Source: Neckera pumila (lineage: Eukaryota > Streptophyta > Bryopsida > Hypnales > Neckeraceae). From it: a stretch of 64,000 bases of DNA. Position numbers and translations under genes: made by a program. The stretch lies in NCBI GenBank assembly GCA_963969595.1, contig OZ018410.1, positions 31,996,913 to 32,060,912 on the forward strand, in the 5' to 3' direction. Under the pieces are notes generated by a model, which saw only the letters and a list, made by a program, of their open reading frames with translations, was not told where the DNA came from and made no database searches. Below are positions 11,101-27,206 of this stretch, in pieces (the first letter of the stretch is position 1; the number at the start of each line of letters is the position of its first letter).

Positions 11101-13495
11101 TACCACTGTCAGTCGCAACCTGTTCCCTTCGTTGATGTTCCGCAAACAACCCTCCAAGATGGCATGCATATGCGGCCCCTTGAAAGAGGCAGCAAACAGT
11201 GACAACCTCTGCAAAAGCAATGTATTGTTTACATCCCAACACCCCATCGATGAACTTGAATAACCCGACTCCTCAAATAGCCATGAATTACTAGAATAAA
11301 TTACATACTGAACCCCTAAACGGCCAAGGATTCAAGGTTTAATATGACCAATTCAATTGATCATATTGTGCAAAATGAGGTTCATATGGAGCCAAAGTCT
11401 ATAACACCAGAATCAGTGAGAACATTGCAAGCGTTGGTCAAGAAAAAAATAAAATTGGAAAAAAAAAGAGTCCCCCCATAACCTACTTGATAGTGCTGAA
11501 AAAAATGAGGTCCTATTTGGGCTTTTTGGTCCTGTAAAAGTTAAACGCACTATTGATCTAGAGAACCCTCATCAAGATTAAAGCAGTCAAGTATACCTAC
11601 ACCAAGCAGCGAAAGCAAGCGTAAAGCCTCTCGATTCACAAGCAAAGGCTTAGATTGCTGTAGACAATGAGCCAATGTCTCCCATAAAGAATTCCCATCC
11701 TGCAAGAAAAGAACTGCAACCCCTGCACACAACACTGTTTCCCTGACCCCTGTTGGTACCCTCCTAGACTGCTGACGAAATTCTGAATTTATGCAAAACC
11801 AAAAAATACAAAAAACTGCAAAAAAAACTATCGATTGACAAAGTTTTAAAGTTTTCAGTGAACGGGTATAGGACTCATGTAGTCTTCATGCTGAGTAAAT
11901 GTTGATGTAGAGCAAAGTGTTAACTTAATGCAAGTGTGATGTGAGTGCTCGTGGCATAAAGTCAGCATTATACTGGCAACTATTAAGTTAACACTGAGCC
12001 AACAATAATTTGACATTAATTAAACAGTATTTTTACATTGATATAATGTTCTATTGGACTAATTATTAACAACTCTGTGAATCTAATTGGGATATAATGA
12101 GATGAAATCAATGAAGCTCATACCTAAGGCCTGGCATGCTCGCAAAGTGGCCACCACAACAGCCTCGTTGCTGCTCATGCAGTGATCGAGGAGGCAAGAT
12201 CTGACGGCCTCGACCTTGCCCACTCGATACCTTGCGCCGGGCCACCGCTCCATAATCATGGCCAAGACCTCAGCACACTCCGCAACGCCGATTCCAAGTG
12301 CTGCATGAGACTTATCAAGCCGCCAAAGGATATGCTTCAAGGCATCGGACTCCTGCAAGACTTTCCAGATGGGATCGTCACCCATGGTCCCATCAGATGC
12401 TATTTGATGTCGAACAGTCGCAAGCATGCTCTGCATGGCTGTGGCAGCAGACACTGCCGCCTCCGATGTTTTGGAAGGCGCTAATAGACATGTTAAAGGT
12501 GACAGCAACCTGAGCATATAACGGCCGTTTGTTGCTCGTCCCAATCCTGCACTTGCTACAGCTGCCTGCCTGTAGATTGGCTCTTGCTCCACTGTTAGCA
12601 GATACTCTAGAGCTCCCACAGCGTCCTCAATAAATGCCTGTCCCACAACACAGTCTAAATGTTGTTGAAAAGCCATAGAGGCACCCCTGGTCTCAATTTA
12701 AATGGATTCGAAAAGGGATCGATCAAAATGTAGAACACGTGAACAATATCTAACTAGAGTAGTATATATAGCTTGCACCCTCTCCACTGTAGCTCAAAGA
12801 AATATGGAGCACTAAAACATTGAGAACTGGCCCAACCTGTGAAGTCATTTATGCCATTGTCTGTCACAAGAGTCCCACGACAACGTACTGACCAGGGAAT
12901 GGATGAAAGGAAATAAAGAATTCTAACACGAGTCACACTCGCTTTCGCAAACATAACATGAGCTCAAGATTGTGCACCAAAAGAGCCAGGATCCCTTTCC
13001 TTGCGTTCACTGTTCATGAATTCCAAAAGTGTTCAGGAAGCTCCTCAAGAATGATTTCCTACACTCTCAGAAACAATCCTAGTCTTTCCAGTGTCAAACC
13101 AAATGTACCTGCAAATGTGACACAACGAAAGGACGCGGTGGTATGGCGGCCACAAAAGCTGCAATGGCACGAACAACTTGTCCCTGGACTTGAGCATCAG
13201 TGTTTGCCCACCTCCATTCTCCATCTTTTCTTCTGCACCGACACGGGCTAACCCTCAGAAAACTAAAACCCTAAACTGAGAATCGAATCGCATTCCAGAA
13301 GGAAAACAAGAGAGAATTGCTTCCGCGTGAACAGTAAAGGAAAATTGCACGTTTAGGATCCACAAAACAAGGGGCCAAGGCTTACGACGACGGTCTCTTT
13401 CCAAGCTGCAATGCCATACGCATTCGACCCAAGAGTTGAAGCAGACGCTCCTCATCGTGACCAACCCCGCGTGAACCACCACTCCCCTTCGGCAT
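8118..13495 (-). CDS. ARM-repeat protein with two BTB/POZ domains (At1g04390-like), 8 exons
   Basis: Likely a substrate adaptor for a CUL3 ubiquitin ligase, inferred from its BTB domains. Exons, 5' to 3': 13495-13386, 13232-13109, 12637-12124, 11713-11601, 11208-10753 (or ending at 10804), 10447-9192, 9025-8855, 8634-8118. All introns are GT-AG and phases join, giving about 1,086 residues (1,069 with the shorter exon 5); the Arabidopsis protein has about 1,000. The start MPKGSGGSRG leads into a segment aligning with the Arabidopsis N-terminus. Residues of about 40-700 are helical and ARM-like. BTB1 is at about 732-831 (LFPDIVFVLKDGSRVLAHGV). BTB2 starts near 856 (ADIILRG, then HGHRAVLSSRCDYYRGLF). 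The C-terminus AAHVQFFSQ matches the family end. The acceptor of exon 6 lies in a transposon-like end. The family assignment is strong; the exon 5 donor is uncertain. Confidence 0.88.
10449..10500. mobile_element. Fragment of a TTAA-family element end inside BTB intron 5
   Basis: The plus strand reads TAACCCCTAAGTGTCCAAAG, then later AGTCCCCTTTGGAAG. This tracks the left end of the subfamily B element at 32,956 (TTAACCCCTAAAGGTCCAAA, then GTCCCCTTGGAGG). It sits at the exon 6 boundary, so on the gene strand the end sequence TTAGGGGTTAG provides the acceptor AG. No matching second end is visible in the intron. Confidence 0.55.
11311..11550. mobile_element. Decayed TTAA-family-like insertion in BTB intron 4
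   Basis: The intron contains AACCCCTAAACGGCCAAGG near 11,311 and, about 220 bp later, TTTTTGGTCCTGTAAAAGTT. These resemble the two outer ends of the TTAA family, in degraded form. The assignment is tentative because the right end is imperfect. Confidence 0.3.
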
Positions 13496-14137
13496 CCTCT
13501 TCTAAAACTCCCAACCCTCAACAATTACCTAAAACCCTTCTCGTAAATGGCTTACAAATCCCCATAACCCATCATTGACAACCCTCACACCAGTTTGAAA
13601 TCACGTAAATCACTATTCAATCCAAAAAACCCACGAACGAAAATCATAATCTCCAGGATGTGCGACTGTCGTGGACAAGAAAATGCGCAACAGCCACTTG
13701 TCTTCCCAGTGCAGAGGAAAAGCGAAACGAACATTCTACAGTACCACCGAAACCCAACACCGAAAAAGCAACAATCTCACGGATCTCTAAACGACAACTG
13801 CTCGTAGAATGTCCTTGACGGCACCACCGCGCCGAACAATTTCGTCGTCGAGCTTCAAAATGACAATTTGGCATCCACGCCATGAGCAACAAAGCTCACC
13901 GACCGAGACCAACGCCTTGATTTCCGCCACGATGCTGAAATCTTTAAATAAGAGGTGTAGTGGATGGATGAATAGATGGATGATAATGCTGAAAGATGGA
14001 TGAATTTAGGGTTATTTCGTGAAACCCTATATAATGCTTGTTTAGGGCAATTACCGGTCTTTCTCTGCCAGGCTCCATCGCCTCAGCCTTTCGCCATCGC
14101 CAGCCTCTCGCTGCGCTTCGCTTCGTCGTCAGCAACC
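13496..14137. promoter_or_regulatory. Divergent promoter region between the BTB gene and RPS18
   Basis: About 640 bp separates the BTB start codon (minus strand) from the RPS18 start codon (plus strand), so both promoters must share it. On the RPS18 side there is a telo-box-like TTTAGGGTT at 14,005-14,013. A TATA-like CTATATAAT follows at about 14,027-14,035, and a pyrimidine-rich TCTTTCTCTGCC near 14,059 could be the transcription start. A GGATGGATGAATAGATGG-type short repeat lies at about 13,961-14,003. The rest shows nothing distinctive. Confidence 0.6.
14005..14035 (+). promoter_or_regulatory. Telo-box and TATA-like core promoter of RPS18
   Basis: TTTAGGGTT is the reverse complement of the plant telo-box AAACCCTAA, common upstream of ribosomal protein genes. 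It is followed after about 14 bases by CTATATAAT. Both lie about 100-130 bases before the start codon, a suitable distance. A further TTTAGGGTTT occurs in intron 1 near 14,229. Confidence 0.55.
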
Positions 14138-15191
<1,054 letters not shown>

Positions 15192-18100
15192 AGTGGTAAT
15201 CACGTGCTGTTGGTTCCGGGTTTTTTATTTATCACCTTTCTGGATGTTGAAATTTAATACAGTCCCGTTTCCGATTTCACACCTCCTTTGTCTTTTGCCT
15301 TCTGGCTCAAGAGTTAGTGTACGGCTTGAATGCGCGTGGTTTGAGAGTGAGTATTCTTCTTATTCCGGTCGTTATCATTTTCTGCAGATGGATAGTATGT
15401 CGTGCTCAGTATTTCTTCTAGTTCCAGTCAAAACATATCCTTCTCTCTCTCAAGTCGATGGATTTACATCCTTCTCTCCTCACTCTTGAAGAAAAGAAAC
15501 TTTGGTTTTCTTGATTATTTACTTGTATCACGGTTCACTTCTTGATGTCATTACGACTATGTATATTTAGTTGGAGTCGCACAGTTGAATGGTTTCTTTA
15601 TTCGAGTACACGGTTTAGTATTGCCCATTATGCTGGCCACTGCCCGTTCCAGTTTATGAATTCATCAACTTCGAGGCCAAGTTTATCATGTCTCAGTTGC
15701 TATGGCACCCATTTTCTGATTTTTCGCTCGTGTAGGACACCCAATTCCGGAGCCCTATTTCTTATCCCAAAACCGAGCAGTTCGCGATCCAATTTCTAGT
15801 GATTTGTAATCCAATTCCAGAGAAGTTCATTGACGTCTTGAAATGTTGATTACTCTCATCCCTTGTATTCTTACTTTTTGAAGAATGGTTTTAGTATATG
15901 TCTAGGGATACTACTAGGAAGCCAAGTCATTAACTTTCACTTCAAATGTTCATAAAGAGAAAAAAAAAAACAATTTTGAGATAAATTTCTTTGCATATAG
16001 ACTTAATAACTTAGTAGGAGTAGGTGATTTTCTTGAAGTGGTAGGAATAGGTTTGGTTATTGTAATGAACTCCTAATAAGGTAAAATAGCTCATCACAGT
16101 CAAATGACCCATGATGGACACCTAGGAATGATCCCATGGTGGTTATTTTTAATTTGTGAGAATTGGGCTATAATCAATGTCTCACCTGACACTAATGGAG
16201 TGATTAGTAACCTCATTAGCAACACCTAGCTTTTTTAGTGTAAATCATTGTAGAAAGTGATTTTTTTAAGGCCTTCCACATTAGAAAACATTGTGACTGC
16301 TTTAGGTGAGTTAGGTGAGCATTATGGATATAGTTTTGGAGTAGTATGGTTATGGAGTAGTCTGCAAACTCTTTTTGGACTAAACCTTTAAAAATTCATA
16401 GCTAATTCATACTTTGTAAAAAATTCATACTTTGTAAAAAAAAATATTTTCACTTGTTTTCTCTGTTTCTCGCACTTTTCTTTAAATGGGGAATTTTCTT
16501 AAAATTTCAGCAATGGCATGAGGACAAACTCCTAATTCTGACTGTGATGGGTTGCTTTACTTTAGTCCAATTAAGGCATGATGAGAAGAATCTAGACATT
16601 AAATCCCAAAGATCAATCCAAATATTTACATCTCTAAGTTAAGTGGGAAAAAAATCTCACAAATTTACACTAGAATTTGAGCTAATGGATCTAAAATTAT
16701 TCAAAAGCTACCAATTTAGTACGTTGAGTGAAATTTAGAAAAATAATTATTTTTTTGTAAACCTTTAAAAAAAACTATTGACCTATGCTACTATGAGAAT
16801 GTATGGAAAAAATTTCAATCTATTCAGCATGATAGATTGCAAGATATATGCATTCAAAGTTGTTGGAAAAATATTCACTACTTGCTTGACTAATTGCCTC
16901 CTCTTTTGGCATGCTGCCCAAATTGCCCGTAAACTTTTGAGCCCCATTACTTTTGATCGAGGCATCTAATTGAAAAAAGGTTTATACTTTTACAAAGCTA
17001 ATACATTCTCTATTAGCATGCATCTAAATAATGCCTTTCCTGGAAATAAGAGTTAATAATATCCTTATTCATTTGTTGCCATATACAAAGATAGATTGAG
17101 GTTGTCACAAAATTTCATATACAAGTTTTCTACTCTTTTTCTAGTTCTAATATATCATCACCAGTTGAATTAATAGAAATAAACTTGTAACATTTCTTTC
17201 AGGATTTTGACCAAATTATAAAGACACATTTGACGCTTAAGAAGAGCCTTCAGAATTTAGCTTATCTAGTGCATAAAAATAGCAAATTCTTTATGAATTG
17301 CTGGTAATGTCAACAATATGTTGGTAATCTAGAAACTGACATAGCAATCCCATACAATCTGCAATAAAAAATAAATGTGAACACCTCACAAATTTGATAA
17401 TGAGGATATACAAAGCTAACATTAACCAATTGAAATCCAAATTTGACGACATCACATTGACAATTAATTCCAAAATTCACTACAAAGAATTTTAATGACT
17501 AAAGAAACTTGCTTCTAATTAATTCAAGAAATCTTGAAAGTTTGCATTTTTGGCCTTATGATGTTGTTTAGGTAACAAAATCCATTAATTAAAGAAGAGA
17601 TCATGTAAAAGAGCCATAGGATAAATACCGACAACTTAAGGCTTTTAATTAGCCATTTCTAATTTCATCAATGATTCTAGTATTTGTATAGAATCCTACA
17701 AGCTTTTCCAAGTAGTGTTCTTCTCCCTCAATAGGGATTGAACGTTGCAGCTCTTCTTTTATTGTCAATAGTAGCTCAAAGACTTGACCAGTCAAGCAAA
17801 CAATCTTGAGGACTATTTGAGCATTGTCAATTTTGTATCATCATCTACCATTTGCACAAGTGTTTCTCATATTATATTCCATTGTGTACTCAGCGTAAAT
17901 TAAAAGCATTATGTTTTCTAAAGGTATGTTTGCACTTGGTGTTAGGGGTGATGTTTGCAATGTGAACTCAGTCCAAAAGTAGGTCTATTTTGTTCCGAAG
18001 ACCCTCACTAACAACACTCCCTAATTCCAAATCCAAAAATTAGATGCGGTGTAAGTCAAGATAAATTGTAACTTTCAACTTTCAACCACCATTTTAAAAA

Positions 18101-20500
18101 TCAATTTAAACTAAAAAAAATTGATACCTAAAGATTTATTTATTTTCTATTTTAAATTCTGAAAAAATCTAAATACCAGGTCCTAAAATCCAAATTAAAT
18201 AGTAATTAACGTCTTTGATTTGTATTCTCATCTCTAAATATAAGTATTTTAGTTGAGACTGCAATATAGCTTTTCTCATTTTAACTACAATTGTTAGTAA
18301 AAAACCCAAATTATTCCAAATTATAGTATGGTTGATATATATTTTTCTTATGCATTAAACTTTCAATAATTTGATTTTGATTCCATGTCCAAAATAAATT
18401 CTATAGAAAAAAATCAAATTTTGTAGAAAAATTGTATTTTTTTAACATACATTAGATGAATATCAAGGCCTCCATTGGGCCATGAGTTTTGGAGACAAGT
18501 TGTGGGAGATGGGCAATTTCCATTGTCAAAATTTAATCAATTAAGAAGTATCAAAATTTATCAATCAATTATAGAAGGCTAAAATTATCTTAATAGTGTT
18601 AATTTCATTTGAAGGTCATTGCCAATTAGGGTATTGGGTGTAATAATAAAATGTTTTTATGGAATTTTTTCCCACTATTCTTCATTCCTATATAAACCTT
18701 GAGAAAAAATCTTATATTATTAAATTATTAAATTTTTCTTTACATATTTACTAATTTATTCTTGCATATTTTACTGTAAAAATTATAATAATGGCAATCT
18801 TTCTTGAAATCAATAGTAATTTTTTACATTCATATGATAGACAATACATAATTTCATATAGAAAAAAATATAAGACTGAAAATGTAATATAATATAAAAG
18901 GCTAATTTAAGCTCCACAAAGACATTTATCCCTTTGGCAATGGACTTTGGCCCTTTGTCCTTTAGGAATGTAAAAAATATTGATCTACTAGGTAACTAAA
19001 CCATTAATACATTCTAAGTTTATTATAAATGTACTTATATAAACATTTGTCACTAATTGATTGTTAACCGCTATTAATATAGTAGAAGGTGCTATGTAGA
19101 ACTTCTACTCTAACTAGTACTATATATAGGGATTTAATTTGCTACATTTCGTTGTTTAAAAATATTACTGCAACCATAAATTGATACAACTTGTTTTTTT
19201 TCCTCTTGTACATAATAGAATATATACATGACATAACAAATTAAATATTGCACTTCTAAACCTACTTGGAGCTACTTATTGAGGAGGATCTCCATAGAAT
19301 TGGCCTTTGCAGATTGAAGAAGTGTATAAAGTGTGCAGTAGGCAAGTAATCCACATGCAACAATTTTCAACTTTGGATTTGTTTTTATAGTAAGCCATTT
19401 TTGAAGGTCAAAAAATTAGCCTTTAATACCCCAAATGTCCACTAGATAGGTGCCTTTCATGTTGATGTTTCCGAACAAGTCTTTCCATATCTACAATAAT
19501 TAAAATTCATAATCTCACCATCAAAGCTATATATTGACAATAAAACGTTCTCAATACTATCAATTGCTAATGCATCATCAACTTTATGGTATCATATTTG
19601 TTTTAGGTAATACCATCACCTAAAACAAATATGAAATGTACTTATTAGTTATTGCAGATCACAAAAGTTGTCATGCATAGTCTTACTAGAAATTTACCTT
19701 AATAATGTTGACTTCTTGCAATTTTTGTTTAAATGAATGTGATGTCATCAATTGTGGAATTGTTGTTGGATTAAACATAGCATAATCATGTGACATACAA
19801 TAGCTAGAAGGCATTGCACTAGATTTTGATGCATCTTTTTGTTAATTAGGCCTCAGTTTCAAACATATAAATAACAAAAAATCTATTGTGCAAGAATAAG
19901 TGAATAGCACATTGATTTCTTATCATTTACACCAAAAAACTAATAGAATAAGCAAATGAATAATCAAACAAAGCCCTATTCAATATTGAACATTGTACAT
20001 AAATGGCCAATTCGAATGTTGCAGATTTACCTTGGCAAATAAAATCTCTCATTTAAGTTTAGCATATCATTTGTGTACTCACCAAACATTGACACTATTG
20101 ATACTATATAAGCCAAGCCACATTGCAATGAAACTTCTTGCATTGGGAATCAGGCAAGAAAGTGAAGTGACAATATGTCGGTAATAGAAAAAAAATAGAA
20201 AACTTTGGATCCTTAATGAAATCTTCAAGTCAACTATTGCATGCGCTATCAAGAAATTTTTTGATCAAAAGAGAATTTCATAAGTTTAGATTTAAGGTAA
20301 AGAAGGATGGGTGCTAGAAAGTATCCCAAGACACGGCTCAAATGTAGAGGGCTTTTTTTACTTTTACCCCCAAGAACCCCCAATTTACCCTGCTGGTCCC
20401 ACCTTCGTGGGACGGATTTAACGTCCTGCCATCCGTTTTGTGCATCGGTTTCGTCCCACTGACTACAACTTGAAGCTCTTTTCACAACATTCATACACAG
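15192..20500. other. Intergenic region without a supported gene
   Basis: The first 600 bases after the RPS18 stop are less AT-rich and may include its 3' UTR; several 60-130 codon open frames there have no recognisable domain. From about 15,900 the sequence is very AT-rich. Positions of about 16,400-17,200 resemble the interior of TTAA-family elements in decayed form. A perfect 17-bp inverted repeat lies at 19,592-19,634. From about 20,330 the sequence becomes more GC-rich towards the VOC gene. Confidence 0.5.
19592..19634. repeat. Perfect 17-bp inverted repeat with 9-base loop
   Basis: TCATATTTGTTTTAGGT at 19,592-19,608 is exactly complementary to ACCTAAAACAAATATGA at 19,618-19,634. It is in intergenic DNA with no neighbouring gene. 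A small MITE remnant or chance are both possible. Confidence 0.85.
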
Positions 20501-20999
20501 AGTGCATGCCGACTGTCACAGGGCTCAAAGTCCACGAAAATTGTCAGCAACTTGGCTTGTTCGTGAAGTCGGCCTCTCCGCGCCTACTTCGGAGCTTCGG
20601 AAGTCTGCAGTAACTTACTGTACAACACTGCACAGTATCTCCATTCAGCTCAACGCCATAGCTCCCTTGTTTCAGCTTTGATATTCAACTGCACTCTTGA
20701 ATAAAAAATTCCGTCGACTTATCCAGTCATCTCCCTGGCCCGGCTTACTGTACAGTATCCCAAATTCGCGCATATACTGTCAACGAGAAAATTGTTTCAC
20801 GAATCCGGAGGTACACAAAGTACACGGCAATAGAATGCGGTACGAACCTACGAATTCAATTCCACTTCCCAAATTGGCGGCCCGAGGTGGGAGGAGCTTC
20901 ACGTTGAAGCTTTCGGTCTTCGCAATAAGAAAAGCGGGCGAAAACCAGTATTCCCTCATCCTCTGCCTTTTGAATCAAACCTCGCTGGGAATTTGGGGC

Positions 21000-21125
21000 G
21001 CTTGTGCGACTGTGCCATACTGGGTTTTGCATTGCGAGATCGTGAGATTTTGCGTTTAGCATTGTGAATCTGTGCCATTGTGCGACTGTGAGATTTTGGG
21101 TTCAGCTTTGTGCGAGAGTGCGATT
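21000..21125 (+). repeat. Degenerate TGTGCGACTGTG-type short repeats in the VOC leader
   Basis: Phrases such as TGTGCGACTGTG, TTGTGAATCTGTGCCATTG and GTGCGACTGTGAGATTTTG recur in the 130 bases before the VOC start codon. They probably lie in the 5' UTR or core promoter. They keep an in-frame ATG open at 21,072, which I do not take as the start. Confidence 0.6.
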
Positions 21126-21131
21126 TGTGCG

Positions 21132-21584
21132 ATGGCCACCGAGATTGCGAACTCCACCGGCACTGCTCGCGTTCATGGGAAGCCTCCGGGCTTCCCTAGC
21201 GCGGTGTCGACCTACCTGGTGTGCAAGGACGCCCTCAAGGTGCTGAACTTCATAACAGAAGTGTTCGGCGGTGCTGATGTTTGCAAGATGATGAGCGAGG
21301 ACAACCAAACCTTGAAGCACGCGCAAGCGGTCATCGATGGGTGCGCCATCATGCTGGGGGAATCCTCCGCGGAATACTCGCCCATCCCGTCGATGGTGCA
21401 CGTATATGTGGAGGATGTGGACCAAACCTACGAGCTGGCGCTGAAGAAGGGCGCGAAGTCAGTGCAAGCGCCGAAGGATGAGTTTTACGGCGATCGAATG
21501 GCCTCCGTGAAGGACGTCGGGGGCAACTCGTGGTGGATCGCCACCAACAAGTTCATCCCTTCGGCGGATTGCACCGCCTCGTAA
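21132..21584 (+). CDS. VOC-superfamily (glyoxalase/PhnB-like) protein, single exon
   Basis: A small vicinal-oxygen-chelate fold protein of 150 residues, beginning MATEIANSTGTARVHG and ending ADCTAS. After a 20-residue leader, STYLVCKDALKVLNFITEVFGG is the usual first beta-alpha unit. VIDGCAIMLGES, SMVHVYVEDVDQTYELALKKGA and DEFYGDRMASVKDVGGNSWWIAT form the second half, the last being the characteristic PhnB/glyoxalase-like ending. His in LKHAQ, Glu in LGES and His in VHVYVED are candidate metal ligands. I cannot name the substrate; this group includes glyoxalase-like, dioxygenase-like and binding proteins. The start at 21,132 has a good plant context (GCGATGGCC). An ATG 60 bases upstream in frame would add a Cys-rich stretch derived from short repeats. 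There are no introns, and the sequence looks close to bacterial PhnB proteins. Confidence 0.85.
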   Translation: MATEIANSTGTARVHGKPPGFPSAVSTYLVCKDALKVLNFITEVFGGADVCKMMSEDNQTLKHAQAVIDGCAIMLGESSAEYSPIPSMVHVYVEDVDQTYELALKKGAKSVQAPKDEFYGDRMASVKDVGGNSWWIATNKFIPSADCTAS

Positions 21585-23962
21585 ACCGAACAAAGACTTC
21601 GCGACGATTTTCTTTTGCAACTTGGCGATCTCTAACTGCAGCGATTTTTCGATTTTCTTTTGCGACTTAACGTTTGCGAGTTCGTAGAACTTTGAGACTG
21701 TGCTTCCCTGTTTTGAGTTGGTTGTGTTTCTCTCCATGCCCACTTTGATGAATGCACGGGCGATAGAGCTCTGCGTGCTGGTGCATCGGGGTAGAAGACG
21801 CTTTTCTGTTGCTACTTTGAAATGTAAATATAGCGGATCATTTGGAATTTTCAAATGGTTTCACGTTTTTTGTTGTGAAATGGAAGACAATTGGAACCTT
21901 TCTTCAGGTGTGATTTCGGGTAGTTCTCTTCGTTGTTTTTGTGGTTTGGTGGCCACTTGGCGTGGCAGTTGTCAAGCATTTGATATGGCGGACATGGTTT
22001 TCTGAGATCTTTTCCATCTTTTGCGGATGGTGGTCTTAATTTTAGACCCTTATTAATCGGGGATTAAGTCCAGAATTTTAAAATTGTAAAGATGTACGTA
22101 TTTAAATTGTAAAGATGTCATCCGAATCCTCTTCAAACTCTCTTTAGGATGAAGTGGACTTTGAATTCATCAACCTATCGTGGGATGGAGCAATAATTCC
22201 TAAACCCAAGGATCTGTGGATGACATAGGAAGCTGGAGAGTTGGTAGAATTGAAAGACTAGGATGAGATGGGTACGATATCTCCCAACCAAGCGAGTTCC
22301 AAAACAATGCGGACTCGTTCCAACTAGCGCCTTCCAAAATGGAAGTACCATGGCTGCCTCTACAAGAACCAAATTATTAAACTCTTGAGATCAAATTATT
22401 TTGCCACTCTATGTGTTGAAATCTATTTGTACAACTATACAAGATTTTTTTTGTGTGTGTGAGTGAGTGTGTAAGTGTGCAAGTGTGTGATTTTCTTTGA
22501 ATAGTTCTCTTTCAATGATTTTAAATTACAATTTGACCAAAAACTCTAGAAAAATTTAGCATATTGAAAAACACATTTGTTTAATACAAAAATATCAATA
22601 TTTAATTTGTTAAATGTATAAACATCAAACACAACTTGATAGGAATATAATATTTGATTAGAATGTAAGCAATGTAATATTTGATTCAAACAAATTGAAT
22701 ATGACAATCAAAACTTGTATAGTACTTGACATTGTCAAATTGAATTTAATAATGATGTTTATGGATGTATAGCCATTGCATTGGTTGTTTATAAGTTATA
22801 AACATCATAAGGCCTATTCATTTCCAATAATTGAATGAAAAAATCGTGGCTAGTATTATCATTTAGAATGATAAATTTAACCACATTGAAAATATCTAAA
22901 AGATTCCCACATTTTACATTTGTCATTCCTATAAGAATAAATTGTAAATCCTTGAAATTGTACCAAACAAAAACTGAAATTTTTAAACCATCATTACCTT
23001 TTGCATTGTAATAAGGATAATTTTTAATAATTAATATTTTTTAGACACATCCTCTTGCACTTATTATAGACTACATTTGAATTTTGATTCAACGCCCTGT
23101 TAATATTGAAATACTGATAATACCAAAGTGTGATCCAATGCTGCCAGATTGAGAAACACGAAGTAAAACAGTGACTCAACGGCAGGAGATGAATGCAACC
23201 CCTTCTTTCAAGCTCAACCAAAGCACCTCGTGTCATCACATAAAGGACATGCAGATAGTGCTCCTTCACAATTGTCCAACTGCAACATATTGACATTCAG
23301 AATGTCAATATGTTGCAGACACTTATAGACCTGGTCAACGAACAAAGTTGCATTACAGCCAAATCATAAGCACAGAAGCGTAAGATTCCACAAAACAGTA
23401 AAAGTACGACCAAGCTCTCAATCTAAAGAAACATGCACATTTTCTTTGCATATGACTTTGTATACATGAACTCGATAGAGAACGCCCGCAAAATGAAAAT
23501 GCTGCAATAAAATAAAGGCCAATTTCGAGATTGGTACACTTCACAGATCACAAAAACAAATAATAGATGGTGGATAGCAGATATTATCACCTTGGATAAG
23601 TATACAGCTGTACATCCAAGAGTATAAATGCTGGCTCTTCAATGTTGCCCATCAAGATAGCAAGTTCAAATACTGAACCAGGGTTTACTTGTTTACTCCA
23701 GTACATACCTGGCACACATAACAGGCCATCGAGTCCAGTAGCACTCTTGTTTATGCAAACTTAAGGTTTGAAAAATGTTCTAAAATCTGAGAGCCATCTT
23801 ATCTAAGTCTAAACTACATCATATTTGTTACGAGTCTGTTACAAATACTGTGAGCATTTCAAAGACTTACAGAGTTCGTCTTGAATGCCTTACAGGGTGA
23901 CGCGGAAAAAACACGTATTGAACGTATTGCTACAATCATAGTTCCCTCACTTATGCGCAATT
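21585..23962. other. Intergenic region between VOC and GRIK genes
   Basis: The first 400 bases probably contain the VOC 3' UTR. From about 22,440 the sequence is AT-rich, with a TG-rich microsatellite near 22,450. From about 23,080 it becomes more complex and may hold the distal 3' UTR of GRIK. A perfect short palindrome lies at 23,280-23,318. I found no continuation of the GRIK coding sequence here. Confidence 0.45.
23280..23318. repeat. Perfect 18-bp inverted repeat with 3-base loop
   Basis: CTGCAACATATTGACATT (23,280-23,297) is followed by three bases and then by its exact complement, AATGTCAATATGTTGCAG (23,301-23,318). It lies about 645 bases past the GRIK stop on the gene strand. A stable hairpin would form in RNA from either strand. 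Its role is unknown. Confidence 0.9.
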
Positions 23963-27206
<3,244 letters not shown>

